Positions 21,790 to 33,807 of a stretch of DNA of 64,000 nt are shown piece after piece. The DNA is from Clonostachys chloroleuca (taxonomy: Eukaryota > Ascomycota > Sordariomycetes > Hypocreales > Bionectriaceae). Location of the stretch: NCBI GenBank assembly GCA_037952775.1, contig JBANAY010000003.1:8122001-8186000 (forward strand), in the 5' to 3' direction. A model generated the notes under the pieces. It was given only the letters and a program-made list of their open reading frames with translations, made no database searches and had not been told where the DNA came from. Position 1 is the first letter of the stretch. The number at the start of each line of letters is the position of its first letter. A program made the translations under genes and the position numbers.

Positions 21790-23097
21790 TTATTTCCAAC
21801 TGATGATCGGCTTTACGACCTGTAACGATTTGGGTTAGATATGGATAGTCAGATCAGTTTAATACATTCACTAACCTTTCCAGAGCGCATGTCACTCAAA
21901 GCTGTCTCAAAATCCTTAACTGGATATACTTTGCACAGCCTGTCAACAGGGAAATGGCCTTGGCGATGAAGCTCCATCAGCTCGGGAATAAACTGAAAGA
22001 TAATTAGCATCTTCAGAGGAGAGCACCCCTTTTACACTGACCTTCTGAGGGTTAGAGCCACCCTCAACGACGCCGATATAGCTCTTGTTTTCCAGTAAGA
22101 AAGTCTGTGGCTCAATTCTGACTACACTGTTGGGAGGGGGACGCCAACCGTCGTTGCAGTGCCCCTGGGAGCCAAGCATCCAAAGAGTGATTCGATGACC
22201 GGGATACGTCCCGTACAATCAATGGCGTAGTCAGCTCCTCCGTCAGTGAGCCTTTTGATCGTTGCTTCCACAGTCTCTTGACCGTTCTTTTTCGGGTTCA
22301 CAGTATCTGTCGCGCCAAACTCTTTGGCAAGTGCCAGTTTCTCATCGACAATGTCAACTGCTATAAGCTGCTTGACTCCAAGATATGCAGCGCCCATCAA
22401 GGCGGCAATCCCCACACTTCCAACACCAAAAATAACCACCGTCTTGCTCTTGTCGGGCTTCAGAACGTTCAGTAAAGTCCCCGCCCCTGTCTGAAAGCCA
22501 CAACCCAGAGGGGCAAAGTAAGAGAGCGACTCGGGATATGGACACTTCACAACACACCTTTCTGCAACTACTGATAGGTGTGAAAATGACGACTGGCCAA
22601 AGCATTGACTGCTCACGGCGGTCCCATCCTCGAGACGTGCTGGCGTGGAGCCATCTGATATCCGTACACAGCCCGCATTGACTGGTGAATGGACATGACA
22701 ACACGCCGGATTGTCTGCTAAACATTGCTTGCAAGTACCGCAAACGTTGAACGACAACAAGACATGGTCCCCGACTTTCAGTGACTTGTCCTTGACGCCA
22801 CTGCCCAATGCCCGGATGACCCCTGCGCCCTCATGGCCAAAGATGGCTGGGAATACTGGGCCCGGAAGCAGACCAGTCTGAAAGAGGACATCCTAATTTC
22901 TCATCAGAAACACAATTGAGACAAGTATTCTCTAGCTTATGTGGGTGACTCACTGTGTGACATATGCCGGAGTATTGCATTTCGACTAGGACCTCATCCG
23001 AGCGGACTTCATCAAGAATGACTGGCTTCATTATGAACTCGCCGCCCGGCTCTAGCACAACCAAGGCTTCCGTGTGTATGTTGGAAGAATCAGCCAT
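21790..23097 (-). CDS. Zinc-dependent alcohol dehydrogenase, with one apparent frameshift
   Basis: Four coding blocks, complement(21790..21819, 21876..21992, 22042..22892, 22954..23097), encode a medium-chain dehydrogenase similar to aryl-alcohol or class III enzymes. Visible are the catalytic-zinc Cys (GICHT), GHEGAGVI, the structural-zinc cysteines (CGTCKQCLADNPACC) and the NAD-binding GVGSVGIAALMG. The enzyme would oxidise an alcohol to an aldehyde with NAD. The 851-nt third block breaks frame at a run of five C (five G at 22136-22140 on the plus strand). Upstream reads GVPLPTV-stop while the next frame reads VRIEPQTFLLENKSYIG. One missing base explains it: either a loss-of-function mutation or a homopolymer sequencing error. 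It is divergent from the MFS transporter at 24088. Confidence 0.85.
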
Positions 23098-24087
23098 GGT
23101 GGACGTCTATCTCAGAACTTGAGTTCCCAAGTGTCAATATTGTGAAATCGAGATTTAGTGTGCTGATTGTGTTTGGTTGCGGGCTTCTCTTAGCTTTGTA
23201 CTAATCCAACTATAACAATGTACATACATGTTTACTCGAGATCAAACTCGGTCTCTTCCGAGATTTCCGAGCTACACCACCCTTTAGTAGGAGTGTCTTA
23301 TTGGTCTTCCCAATCACACTTCACGTGAGGGGTTGGTGCCATTTTCTTCCGAGATAAGAAAGTCAAGGGAACATCATTGAATCATCCAATTAGCAACCCT
23401 TTTTCATTTCAATTTCATTATTCATATGAAATCGTCACAACACTACGATAGATGATGGAATTATCCGAACCTACCAAACACGTATCCGAGCTGAGCCAAG
23501 AGCTGAGCCAATCTGAGGAATCCAATTAGAGAAGCTTGCATGATCAAAGGGCCACGTTAGCACTAAGATCCCCTCATCAGCTCTCGATAAAGGCTTGGCC
23601 AGCCGCCAGATCCGGTATTTTGACAGGTCCAGAACATGGTGGCGCAGAACATAGAATCCCATCCGAGTCAAGGGGTTTGATAAGGCACGGATGTACGGAG
23701 TAACGAACGCACCCGAACACATCCGGTGTTTGACGGCGCGGGGAAGCTGGGGTAAAGTGGGAAGCACCACATGGTAATCTGGGGTAACCAGCAAGCTCCG
23801 CTTGATATTAGCTACCTAGTTGATAGGAGACGTGATTGCAGCTCGGAATGTCGGAAATCTGCAGAAATTCGCCTCTCAATCAAGATTCGCGTCGTTTAGG
23901 TGATCGGATGTAACCCTGCCGGGAGGGATAGGCCCTCGCTTGGTTATAAGGAGCGAACAGCCCCCTGAAACATGGCTTTCTTTCTCCACGCTCAACTTCA
24001 CGATTGGCAATTCGGGATTCTCAGTCCAAGTCTGGCCACATCAACAAACCCCCTAACGCTGATCATTCCTGATCGTCATCTGTAAGC
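23098..24087. promoter_or_regulatory. Shared divergent promoter region (dehydrogenase / MFS transporter)
   Basis: About 990 bp separate the divergent starts of the dehydrogenase and the transporter. No coding frame of note is present. Co-regulation is plausible from the arrangement, but I see no clear repeated operator. Confidence 0.45.
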
Positions 24088-26114
24088 ATGGCGAACACAA
24101 CTGGGCGTGATGTAAGTTACGTTTCCAGTTTAAACATTATGTCAACACAATGAACCGCTAACTCCAGGTAGGAGATCACGGAGATCCAAAATGAGCTTCA
24201 TGTGGAAATTCTTCCGGGCACGGAGATCATGGCAGATGTTGGAGAGCACCACTTTGTCAAGAGCAAAGGCAAAAGTCATCGAGTTCTGGTACCGCAGCCC
24301 AGCCACAGCCCCAACGATCCATTGAACTGGTCCACAACTTGGAAGCTATCTGCAATCCTTGCAGCGTCTACCCTGACCTTCACCCAAGGTTTCGCACCGC
24401 TGGCTTTAGCTCCTATGTTTGGCCATCTGATGGGAGACTTTAATAGCTCTTTGTCCGATGTTATTCAATTCACAGGGGTTACCATTTTGGTCCTGGGCTT
24501 CAGTAACTTCATTTGGTGTGTGATGAGTCCGAGATATTCTAGTAGTATGGGAACTACTAACAGAGGGGCATACAGGGTGCCGATCTCGACTTCCTTTGGC
24601 AGACGGCCCGTTTTGGTTGTCTCACAAGTAATTTGCTTGGTTTCTCATATCTGGCGAGCAAAAGCCACTGATTATAATGGATTCATGGGTGCATCAATGT
24701 AAGAAACTCATTCACTGGTTGAGAAAAGCAAGGCGCTCTAACACACAGCTACAGTCTCAACGGAATTGGAGCAGGACCCGCCGAAACCATTCAGCCCACA
24801 ATCATTGCCGATATTTTCTTCCTTCACGACCGCGGAAAATGGAATACCATGTTTTGGGTTACATATACCGGTGCTCTGATGGTACGCACAAATGTCCAAA
24901 TTATGGTTGTAACCTGGGTAACTGACATCAATAGATTGCCCCTATCATCGCCGGCTCCATGGCCGATCATTCTGGATGGCCCTCTTTCTTTTGGCTCAAT
25001 ACCGCCATGACCGGCTTTTCCCTCATCTTCATAATCATAGGATTTCCCGAGACGTCATATAGCCGTGCCCAGGCTCTTGAGGGACATCATCAGACAGCCC
25101 CTATATCATCTTCCAAAGTCCTTGATGCCGAACACCGCGAAGATACATCGGAGAAAAAGGGCAATGAACACATATCAGAGGAGAGCAATCCTCAGACTAC
25201 CCCCGCTGAAGAGGAGCCTTGGTTGGGGCGAGGAAGCCCAAATCGAAAGCAGTGGATGCCTTTTCAACCAAACGCTTCTCCATTTAGGTCAATTCTTCTA
25301 GATCTCTGGATTCCGTGGAAGCTTTTCAGCTTTCCCATCGTTGTGTTCGCCTCGTTTGTTGTCAGCTGGAGCTGCAGTGCTATGTTGATTTTAAACCTCA
25401 CCCAATCTCAAGTCTTTGCAGAACCACCCTACAATATGAGTTCTCAATCAATCGGTATCTTCACTTCCCCCTCTTTTACCCTTGAGAATAACAGAATGAG
25501 TTCTAATTCATCCAATTCATCATAGGCTTTACGAACTTCTCAATCTTTGTTGGCGCACTGATTGGGCTTGCGACTGCAGGGCCTCTCAGTGACTGGGTAG
25601 CCGCCCGCGCCACAGCACGTAATAACGGCATCAGAGAACCCGAGATGCGTCTTCCAGCGATGATCCCATATGTAGTAATATCAGCCATCGGACATATCAT
25701 AACTGGTATCGGATACCAGCAACAGTGGCCGTGGGAGGCCATCGTCATCGTTGGCTATGCGAGCGCAGGAATTCAGATTGCCGCTCTTCCTAGTATTAGC
25801 AGCACTTATGCGGTCGACAGCTACAAGCCAGTCTCCGGAGCGATCTTTGTTATCATCACAGTCAACAAAAACCTTTGGGGCTATGGCATGGGAAAGTTTA
25901 TCACCCCTTGGACAATGGAAAATGGGTAAGTTTCTCCTGTCCGTTTTGTTTTCACGACACTTTCTCATCAGCTCTTTTAAGATTCATTCCTGCATTCATG
26001 GTTAACATGGGACTTCTTGTCCTTTGGAGCTTGTTCGGGGTGGTGTTTTACTACTACGGGAAAACCTTCAGACGGTGGACCAAGGACAGTAGTGTTCACA
26101 AGATGAATCTCTAA
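24088..26114 (+). CDS. MFS transporter, DHA1-type drug/metabolite exporter
   Basis: Seven exons (24088..24111, 24172..24515, 24576..24698, 24755..24881, 24935..25454, 25526..25925, 25982..26114) join without a frame break into 556 residues. The N-terminal tail ends in NDPLNWSTTWKL, typical of fungal DHA1 (TPO1/caffeine-resistance-like) drug:H+ antiporters. It is followed by about 12 hydrophobic segments, the SFGRRPV loop between segments 2 and 3, and a hydrophilic central loop at about residues 255-330. Exon 1 is only 24 nt and is chosen because the GTAAGT donor and the GGTAG acceptor give an in-frame ATG. It would export a small molecule across the plasma membrane. Its two neighbours, dehydrogenase and regulator, are broken while it is intact. 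Confidence 0.92.
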
Positions 26115-26187
26115 TCCACGGTTCAGGGTTTTGAAATCAATTTCTACTTTTTAGTGAGCTAGGAAGAATACGTATGAAACTCATTAT

Positions 26188-28624
26188 TTATTTATTTAAT
26201 CCAAAACCTTGGTCATTAAGGTCTTCCAATCCCACGGTCACAGGCTCTAAAGACAAAACAGCCTGGAACATTTCCGCCGATATACCAAGATCCTCGACAT
26301 CAAGATGGCCAAAATGCAACTGATCAAGCCCTACAACTCGGGCTCATGATTGAAGGGTAACTGACTTGAATCATTCGAAGATGTGAATGTCTGAGATTGC
26401 AGCGGATAGTGTGTGCTGGTTGAAGGGGGTGTTCTTGTTACAGGCTGTGGTTCAAAAGGCATCGTCATCTCAACTCCAAGGTCGTTGATTGCCTCCATGA
26501 CTAGCTTCAGCGCGCTTCGAATCACTACAACCGCAATATTAGCTTTATTCTACGACTCAAGAGCGGGCGCAGCTATCTTGAGCTACTTACCTGGATTAAT
26601 CCTACTAGCTCTTGCAAGTGCGTGGGCAGAACTCCAGCCGACGGGCCGCTTGATGATCACTTGGTGTAGCCTGTACCTGGAGGAGGAAGATCGATGAAGC
26701 TATATACACGCAGTATGCGACCGAAATCGTGCAATGAGATTCGCCAAATGTCCGATGATAGAGGTCGAAAATAGCGATTATAGCTGTTGCAGAGCTGACG
26801 CGTTCACGGAGATGGTTTGGATTTGGCTCCAGATGGCCAAACTCCGGGGACAAGCGGCGCGATAGCATTGGCCGATAGAGGAGGATTCGAAAGCAATAAT
26901 ATAGCAGACTTGAAATTGTTAGCATTGGAACATTATAACAGAGCTGGGAGCATACTTTTGTATTACGATATGTGAAGATGGAGCATATCGAGGAAGATCT
27001 GATATATCCATCTTGAGAAAGGAAGGCAATTCCGCCCACCATGAGTTCAATGATGCCTCCTCTTTGACAAGACAAACTGTGCATCTCTGTATCTGAGTTG
27101 TGGTAGGTCGGATCGTACATGTGGATCAGAATTTCATTGAATATGACCGTAAGCCGGCATATCTGAATAAATGAGGATGTTGAATGGGAGGGAGAAGGAG
27201 GGTATTGTTCTCCATTAGCATAAGTGAGACCGTGGGGCGTCCACAACTCGTCCTCGGCCGAATCATCAACTTAGGCAACAATTAGCGAATTTTCCTGCAA
27301 CGATAGTGATCTTAGATCATCCAACTCACGGATGCGCTGTGGGGGCGAGGCAGGGGATTGCTGCAAGGAAGGCGATCTTCCCAGATAGAGACTCATCAGC
27401 CTGTCCCAAAAATAACAGCTCCAAAACAAGCGATGGCGTATTTCAGTGTCTTCGTCAAATAAAGTGACAGACCCCATATATCGCTGGCTATCGAAGCAGA
27501 TCCCCAGATGGTCAATAAGTCGAAAGGCAATGCCAGTGCAAATCCATATCAGTGTGCTGTTGCCATGACTGCATTCCTGTGCGCTCAGAAGAAGGAGCGC
27601 TTGTACTGTTGGAATAGTGCACACGCCTTCTACAAGCTCATTGAAGATACCATCCCAAGCCTGCCTGGCAAACACTTTGCCATCGTCATAAGCACTCAGA
27701 AGCTGTCGGGTTTGTTCGTCTCCTATTCCCCCCCGTACAGAGTGGGCAAGCAGAGCATTCATCAGTGTGCGAGAGTAGTAGGGCCACAGCATAGCCATAT
27801 CACCTATCCTATTATTAGCCGTATTCGGGAAGAAGTCACAATCATGCCATACGTGTGAAGGCGGGTCTGTATACGAAGTTGAATAATGGCTGGATCCAGC
27901 ACCAGTGAAGATTCAACAGGTATCGGAAAGGGTCCTGAGTATATTGTCAGTGCAATTACAACAGACACAGCTTGGTGAGTGAAGACCTAACCTACAGGTA
28001 TTTGAGACAAACTCTATTGAGTATGCTGCTCCTATGTATTTAATATAAGTCTCTCCCCTCTCTTAGCCCTAAGAGTGTCAGATATTTGTGTAGCTATTCT
28101 GGAAGTGCTTTTATTTTGGATAGAACTATTCAGCCGATGGAAAAAGCTTGTTGAACCATGATAGATCGGGACACCCTTATCATCGAGATTCAGACCCTTA
28201 AGGACCCTAAGTCTAGATGATTCCATGACATTGACCGACGTGTTTTGTTTTTCAACAGGGGATTCAGCTTCCGGGGTGGTCTTGGCTGCTGCTCCGGCTC
28301 GAAGAGCCTGAACCTCCACTTCCAACTCTTTGACACGTTTCTCTAGTGAGTGCGTGTAAGCCAAAGTTGGTGACCTGAAGTTTTGAGTCAATAAAGGACT
28401 ACTGATTTTACCATAGCAATTATCTCACTGTTTATATTCGCATTCTTCTCCCCGAGCTTCGCACCGATCACACCTTGGCTCCCGCCCGTTACATTTGACC
28501 TTAAGAGTTCAAAGTTAGCTCTGCGAGCGGAGACAAAGATCTTCAATGATGTAGTTCGAAACTTGCGTTTACGACATTGCTCGCACAAAAATTGCAACTT
28601 TTTTGTCTCCCTGGCTGCTGACAT
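26188..28624 (-). pseudogene. Zn2Cys6 transcription factor pseudogene
   Basis: The gene starts MSAARETKKLQFLCEQC and has an N-terminal Zn2Cys6 cluster (CEQCRKRK, then KCNGREPRCDRCEARGEEC across an intron). Fungal-specific transcription factor blocks follow (RYLLNLHWCWIQPLFNF, FRLIDHLGICF, LNSWWAELPSFLKMD in shifted frames). It cannot be read through. The intron inside the zinc cluster is one base out of frame. Two in-frame TAG stops lie at about 28020-28050. Frame changes occur near 27065 (before the WW block), near 26625 (after LEF) and at 26331 (a stop that a one-base change would bypass). Such regulators usually control adjacent transporter and enzyme genes. Five separate lesions make sequencing error alone unlikely. 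Confidence 0.8.
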
Positions 28625-28678
28625 GATGTGTGTTTCGACGTCATGATGTGAGTATGAGCAGGGACCGCTTTTCGTCAT

Positions 28679-30045
28679 GGAGAAACTAGCTCGCCGATAA
28701 TACCCACGTCACATTCTCAGCATCTGTGCTCACGTGACCAGTCCTCGTCTTGGACGCAAGTTAATGATGAATCATTGTGGAAGAGCCCTGATGTAAGAGT
28801 AACCATGGTTTCGTGCGAATCAGCCTCAAGTTTATGCCGATAGCAATTCAGAGTGCGTCCGTCCAAATTTACGACACTAATATACTGACAGCCAACCAGT
28901 GTAATGACTTGTGACATACACAACATCCAGCTCTGAATTATTTATTAATCAACGAAAATTAAGTTGCCCTGCTCTATCAATATTAGACTGGAGTATGATA
29001 AGAGATAATTATAGTAAGTAGGATCTCTATTTAGTATACTATAGTACTATATAAAAAGAAAGAAAAATTACTAATAGAAATCTACTTTTTTTCTTTCTAA
29101 AAATATATAAACTTAAGAGTAATATCTATTTATAGCTAATATAGAGCTAATTTATTATATAGACTACTAATTACTATTAACTTTTTACTATTATAATATT
29201 ATTTATATATTTTACTTTATAGGAGAAAAGTGTATATATATTAGTTTACTAACTCTTTTAGTAAATAATTATTTAAAATCTTTTCTAATTATTTACTTCT
29301 ATTTATTTACTTCTATAATAGAAGTAGAGCTTTCTATATAAGAGTTTAATAATTCTATAAATTTATATTTATAAGAGCTTATTAAATAGTACTCTACTAT
29401 ATTAGTATTCTATTATATAAGATAGATATCTAATAATTTAGTTAAGTAGATAATTTTTTATTAGAAGAAATTTTTATATTTATCCACTAATATAGAGTAA
29501 ATTATAAGCTAGAATAAGGAGCTAATAATAAAGTTAGTAGATTTAGAGTCTATCTAAAGATATCATATATATAGAGAAGGCGATTTTGATGAATATAAAG
29601 AAATCTTTAACAGAGTTATCAGCGGGGAGAAAAGAGAAAAATATAATCCGACGCCGATTAGAGGAACAACTCCGGCTGCAGCCATACTCCCTGTTTCAAT
29701 GATTTCTTCTAATCCAGTCAGTAGTTCAGGCTATATTCCATGTTATACCCCGCATTATATCTATCTAACCCCCAACCCACAGTCGATCCTTCATATCCCT
29801 CCTGTCGCTTCAAATTTACCCTCGGATCTAGGTGGCTAAATGGCTAAATAGATGTCCGATCATTTAATGTCCGCTTATTTATAAACCGTACACGGACTCA
29901 ATTTGTCCGGGTAGCGAGTGCCATGATAGCGCTCACTAATCTTTCAAATGGGGGCGTCTTCTTGTATTATATATTGGTTGACTGGAATGCTAATTCAAGA
30001 AGAAAAATGTAAAGGGCCTTAGTATAGCGGGAAGCATTTCACATC
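28679..30045. other. Gene-free region with AT-rich tract
   Basis: No gene is seen. Most of the region is taken up by the AT-rich block at 28980-29580. The final 200 bp precede the glycosidase gene. Confidence 0.7.
28980..29580. repeat. Extremely AT-rich, TA-dinucleotide-rich tract
   Basis: About 600 bp consist almost entirely of A and T with abundant TA steps and very few C or G, in sharp contrast to flanking sequence. This is the look of a fungal AT-rich island, often the product of repeat-induced point mutation (RIP, C-to-T) on an old transposon. No recognisable element remains. Confidence 0.75.
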
Positions 30046-32717
30046 ATGGGCGTTTCTTCCACCACCATCGTGGCGCTGTTGCTGCCAGCGCTTGCTTATG
30101 CGCAGATTGACCGGTAGATTTCTCCTTCACCTTCTATCATGGATCGATGATTATATACTTATATATAGGGGACAAGAGAAAAAGTCGTCACGAAGTACAA
30201 TGTTGTGCGCACCAGTCTCATCAACGATACTCAGACTCCATTACAGGTCGGCAATGGAGACTTCGCCTTTAGCATGGACAATACGGGAATGCAGGTATAT
30301 GCCCATGCTGATATATGTTTCGACCCGAAGACTGACTAATGAGAGAAAGACATTCTTACCATTCAACACGATGTCTAGTTGGGCCTGGCATAACGACTCA
30401 CTTCCCACCAACGGGTAAGCTAAATAGATAGCTTTGGAAAGACCGAGTGGGAGGAGGCTGATTAAGAACGGTACAGTGAAGAGTTGAGTGACTACACGGG
30501 CGTCCCATGGGATACTCATGGGCGCAATATATCTTACGATATTCCCGACCCAAATCTACCCCAAGTCTCGCAATGGCTTATTGGTAACCCGAATCGGATC
30601 AATCTTGGCAGGATTGGGCTCAAGTATAAGAACATGAGCCTGGAGGCTGCACTTATCTCTAACCCTCGTCAGGAGCTTGATGTCTGGAATGGATTGGTCA
30701 CCTCACAATTTACCATAGATGGGGAAGATGTGAAAGTCATAACACAGGGAGACTTCGACACCGACTCTGTTACCTTTTCTATCGAATCGAGTCTCATTAA
30801 GAATGGAGATCTGCAAGTTGAATTGGATTTCCCCTACCCTCCTATCCATACAAACACGTATAAGTATGAGGTCTTTGCAGGAAGCTACGACTTTCCTGCT
30901 AATCACACGACGGTGGGAAGGAAGAACTGCAAAGCTGCGAATACAGCGCACATTTACCATGAGATGCAAAACACCAGATACTACGTCAACCTCCGCTGGC
31001 CTTCCAGCTCGGCCTTGGAACTATCAAGGGAAGAACCTCGTGGATCTACCGCTGTAAATGCACATCGCTTCACTCTAGGTGCAACCGGTACCAAGGATGA
31101 GTGGAAAGGACCTTCAGCTGAAATATCTTTCACAGCTAACTTCTCCCCGACGAGAGCTGTTGCTGACCTACCAGAAGAAATCCGAAAACGCAACACAAAT
31201 GGCTGGCATCAATACTGGAATGAAGGAGGCTTCGTTGATTTGACAGAATCCTCCAACTGGGCTGCCGATGAACTGCAAAGACGCATTATTCTATCTCAAT
31301 ATCATGTGCGTGTTAACAGCGCAGCAACAGGACAATCACCCCAGGAGAGCGGGTTAATGAATAATGGATGGTACGGGAAATTTCACATGGAGATGGTTGT
31401 CTGGCATCATGCACATTGGGCTACTTGGGGCAGGCAGAAATATTTTGACAATATCTTCCCAGCCCTGTACGACAAGCTTCTGCCCAGCTCACGGGCGCGT
31501 GCTGAAGCTATGGGGTGGGAAGGGGCTCGGTGGCCAAAAATGACGGAACTGATCACAGGTGTTAGTTCCCCGGGTGAAGTCAACGGATTATTATTGTGGC
31601 AGCAGGTATGATCTCACCGACAATACGCAACTGAACAGTGCTAACTTGTTTCACGAACAGCCACATGCGATGTTGATGGCCTCATTTGCTTACCAGGCCA
31701 GCTCAACAGAGCAAACCTTACAACGATGGGACGAAGTTGTGACTGCCAGTGCAGATTATATGGCTTCTTATGCCTGGAAGAATGTTTCAACTGGCCGTTA
31801 TGATCTCGGACCTCCCTCTTATGGTGTTACAGAGAATACCCCACCACGAGCCACCCTCAACTTGGCATTTGAGGTACAAAACAAGTTTCCAGCCTGATTT
31901 CATTGTGAGCAGAATTCGAACGAGGATATTAACAGTTGTTATGTAGATATCATACTGGAGATATGGACTTGATGTGGCCCGTACATGGAAAAAGCTGCTC
32001 AATCAGCCCATTCCTGAACTTTGGACAACCGTGGCCGAAAATCTGGCGCCCCCACCTCAGGTCGACGGCCTATATGCCGTGTACGAGGGCCTCAACAGCA
32101 CATGGTGGGACGATCCGAAACTCAATGCAGACCCGCGCAGTTTGATTATGATGAAGGGCTTTATGCCAGACTCCCCTGCTGTGGATTCAGAGATCGCACT
32201 CAAAACAGCAGATAAGGTCGCTGAGGTGTGGACAGATGAAAAAATTCGGGGCTGGGGACGACCGATCCTAGCTATTAACTCTGCAAGAGTTGGGAGACCC
32301 GAAAGAGCAGTTTACCACCTTACAGCATACAAATACTGGAATTTTGACGATGCTGGTTAGTTTGAGGATTTTCATTGTGTGTCAAGGAGTGAATTAGCTG
32401 ACGGTGGTATGATTAGGCTTCGCCGAGAGAGGAGGCTCAGGTAAGTACAGCTTCTGTCTCTACCCGAATGAGCAGGCGTTCTAAACGGTGAATATAGGTG
32501 GAACCCCTCCCCCTTTATGCCAGGGAACGCAGGATTACTCTGGGCTGGTAAGAGACCTTTGCATAATATGTAATGAAAAGTCGTCTTTGAGCTGACGCTC
32601 CGTTTACTAGTTTCATACATGGCGGCAGGTTGGAATGGATCAACTACTGACGCTCCAGGGTTCCCAAATGACGGTACATGGACCGTCAAACATGAGGGGC
32701 TGGTCAAGAGTCTTTGA
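30046..32717 (+). CDS. Secreted six-hairpin glycosidase-like enzyme, one apparent frameshift near the 3' end
   Basis: Nine exons are readable: 30046..30113, 30177..30294, 30350..30414, 30477..31605, 31661..31873, 31947..32355, 32417..32440, 32498..32547, about 32611..32717. A signal peptide (MGVSSTTIVALLLPALAYAQ) leads into a fungal (alpha/alpha)6 'six-hairpin' glycosidase-like protein of about 780 residues. Its landmarks are LQVGNGDFAFSMD, WHHAHWATWGRQKYF, APGEVN-like SSPGEVNGLLLWQQP and YWRYGLDVARTW. Substrate is not evident; GH65/GH95-like relatives act on alpha-glycosides or fucosides. In exon 8 the expected PPPFMPGNAGLLWA is encoded one base short in a C5T3 run (about 32508-32516). This gives a frameshift unless it is a sequencing error. 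The N-terminal 760 residues are unaffected. Confidence 0.8.
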
Positions 32718-33807
32718 AACGCTTGTGCGTGTCTATTATGAAAGCTCTTAAGCTATCTTCGAGCGATTCGGGGAAATTATGCCATTATTCTACGTATCTG
32801 ATCTGGAAAAGCTAAATTTTTCATCATTAGATGCTGCAGGTAAATGTACCAGGATTGCCCCGACAGTTCAGCCTCATGCTAAACTGAAGGGCGACGCTAT
32901 CAGTTATTCATAGTTTACTGGTCTCCTGCTGCCTTTTCACCAAAGCAGTTCTATCCGACAGATAGGGCCAATCTTGGCCAACCACCTTCGCAAACTATCT
33001 TATCAGATCCCAACCTTCCGGGTATATTCTAATATTCTATAGCTCAATAGAAATATTATTACCTGGTTTTATAGGCCCAGAGAATCATGCGGATAACTAA
33101 CGAAGGCTGAGAGGCTCAGATTTCCCTAGGCGCCGAACAAATTCATTCATGCGCGATGAGATTATATGTAAGAATACCATGGTTAATTATTCCATTATAG
33201 CCTATTTGCTTTCCCGGCTCTGAAGTAGTATAAAGAGGATTATAGTCACTATTGAGCCTGAAAAGCATACGCTTGATCAGTATAAGGTTAAGATCTAATT
33301 ATTAGGAATAAGGTATACCGGTATAAATACGAACTTTGGGCATTGATATAAACTCGGAATAACAGGTTGGCAGGTTTTCCTTCCGGAGGTAGATATCGCT
33401 GAGCTGGGGGCCCTCTCGAGCTACTCCAGTTGCTCTGCTCTATGTAGAACTCGCTGCCTATATTATGCGCATAGATATCACCAGAATTAGTATTAACAAG
33501 GAGATATTCTGTTCGGACGACTGTGTCTATATTCCTCTTATCGAATACGCTTACTATTTTAAACTGAAATTCAAACTCCCTGCCCTCCGAAGTGATGGGA
33601 AGGAGCTTGAGTATCTTGATAGTACGATCTCCGTTACCAAGGCGTACAGCAGGGCTCGTAATAGTCCAGTCAGTTCGTCTGAAACCCCTAGACTGTCTAT
33701 TTAGTCCATCTGACTTGGTCAGATCAGACCAACAGTCTAGCTGAGATACCTAGACTAAACTATTAGTCCGTCTTATACCTTCAGACCAGGCCACAGTTCA
33801 GACTGCA
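32718..33807. other. Intergenic region, no gene seen
   Basis: AT-leaning sequence without a convincing coding frame. Around 33680-33800 there are short repeated motifs (CCTAGACT, TTAGTCC, CAGACC) next to the point where transporter homology begins abruptly. This may be a breakpoint. Confidence 0.45.

Noticed and set aside
33465..33704. 79-codon plus-strand frame
   Set aside because: No homology or domain pattern, AT-leaning, next to a truncated gene.
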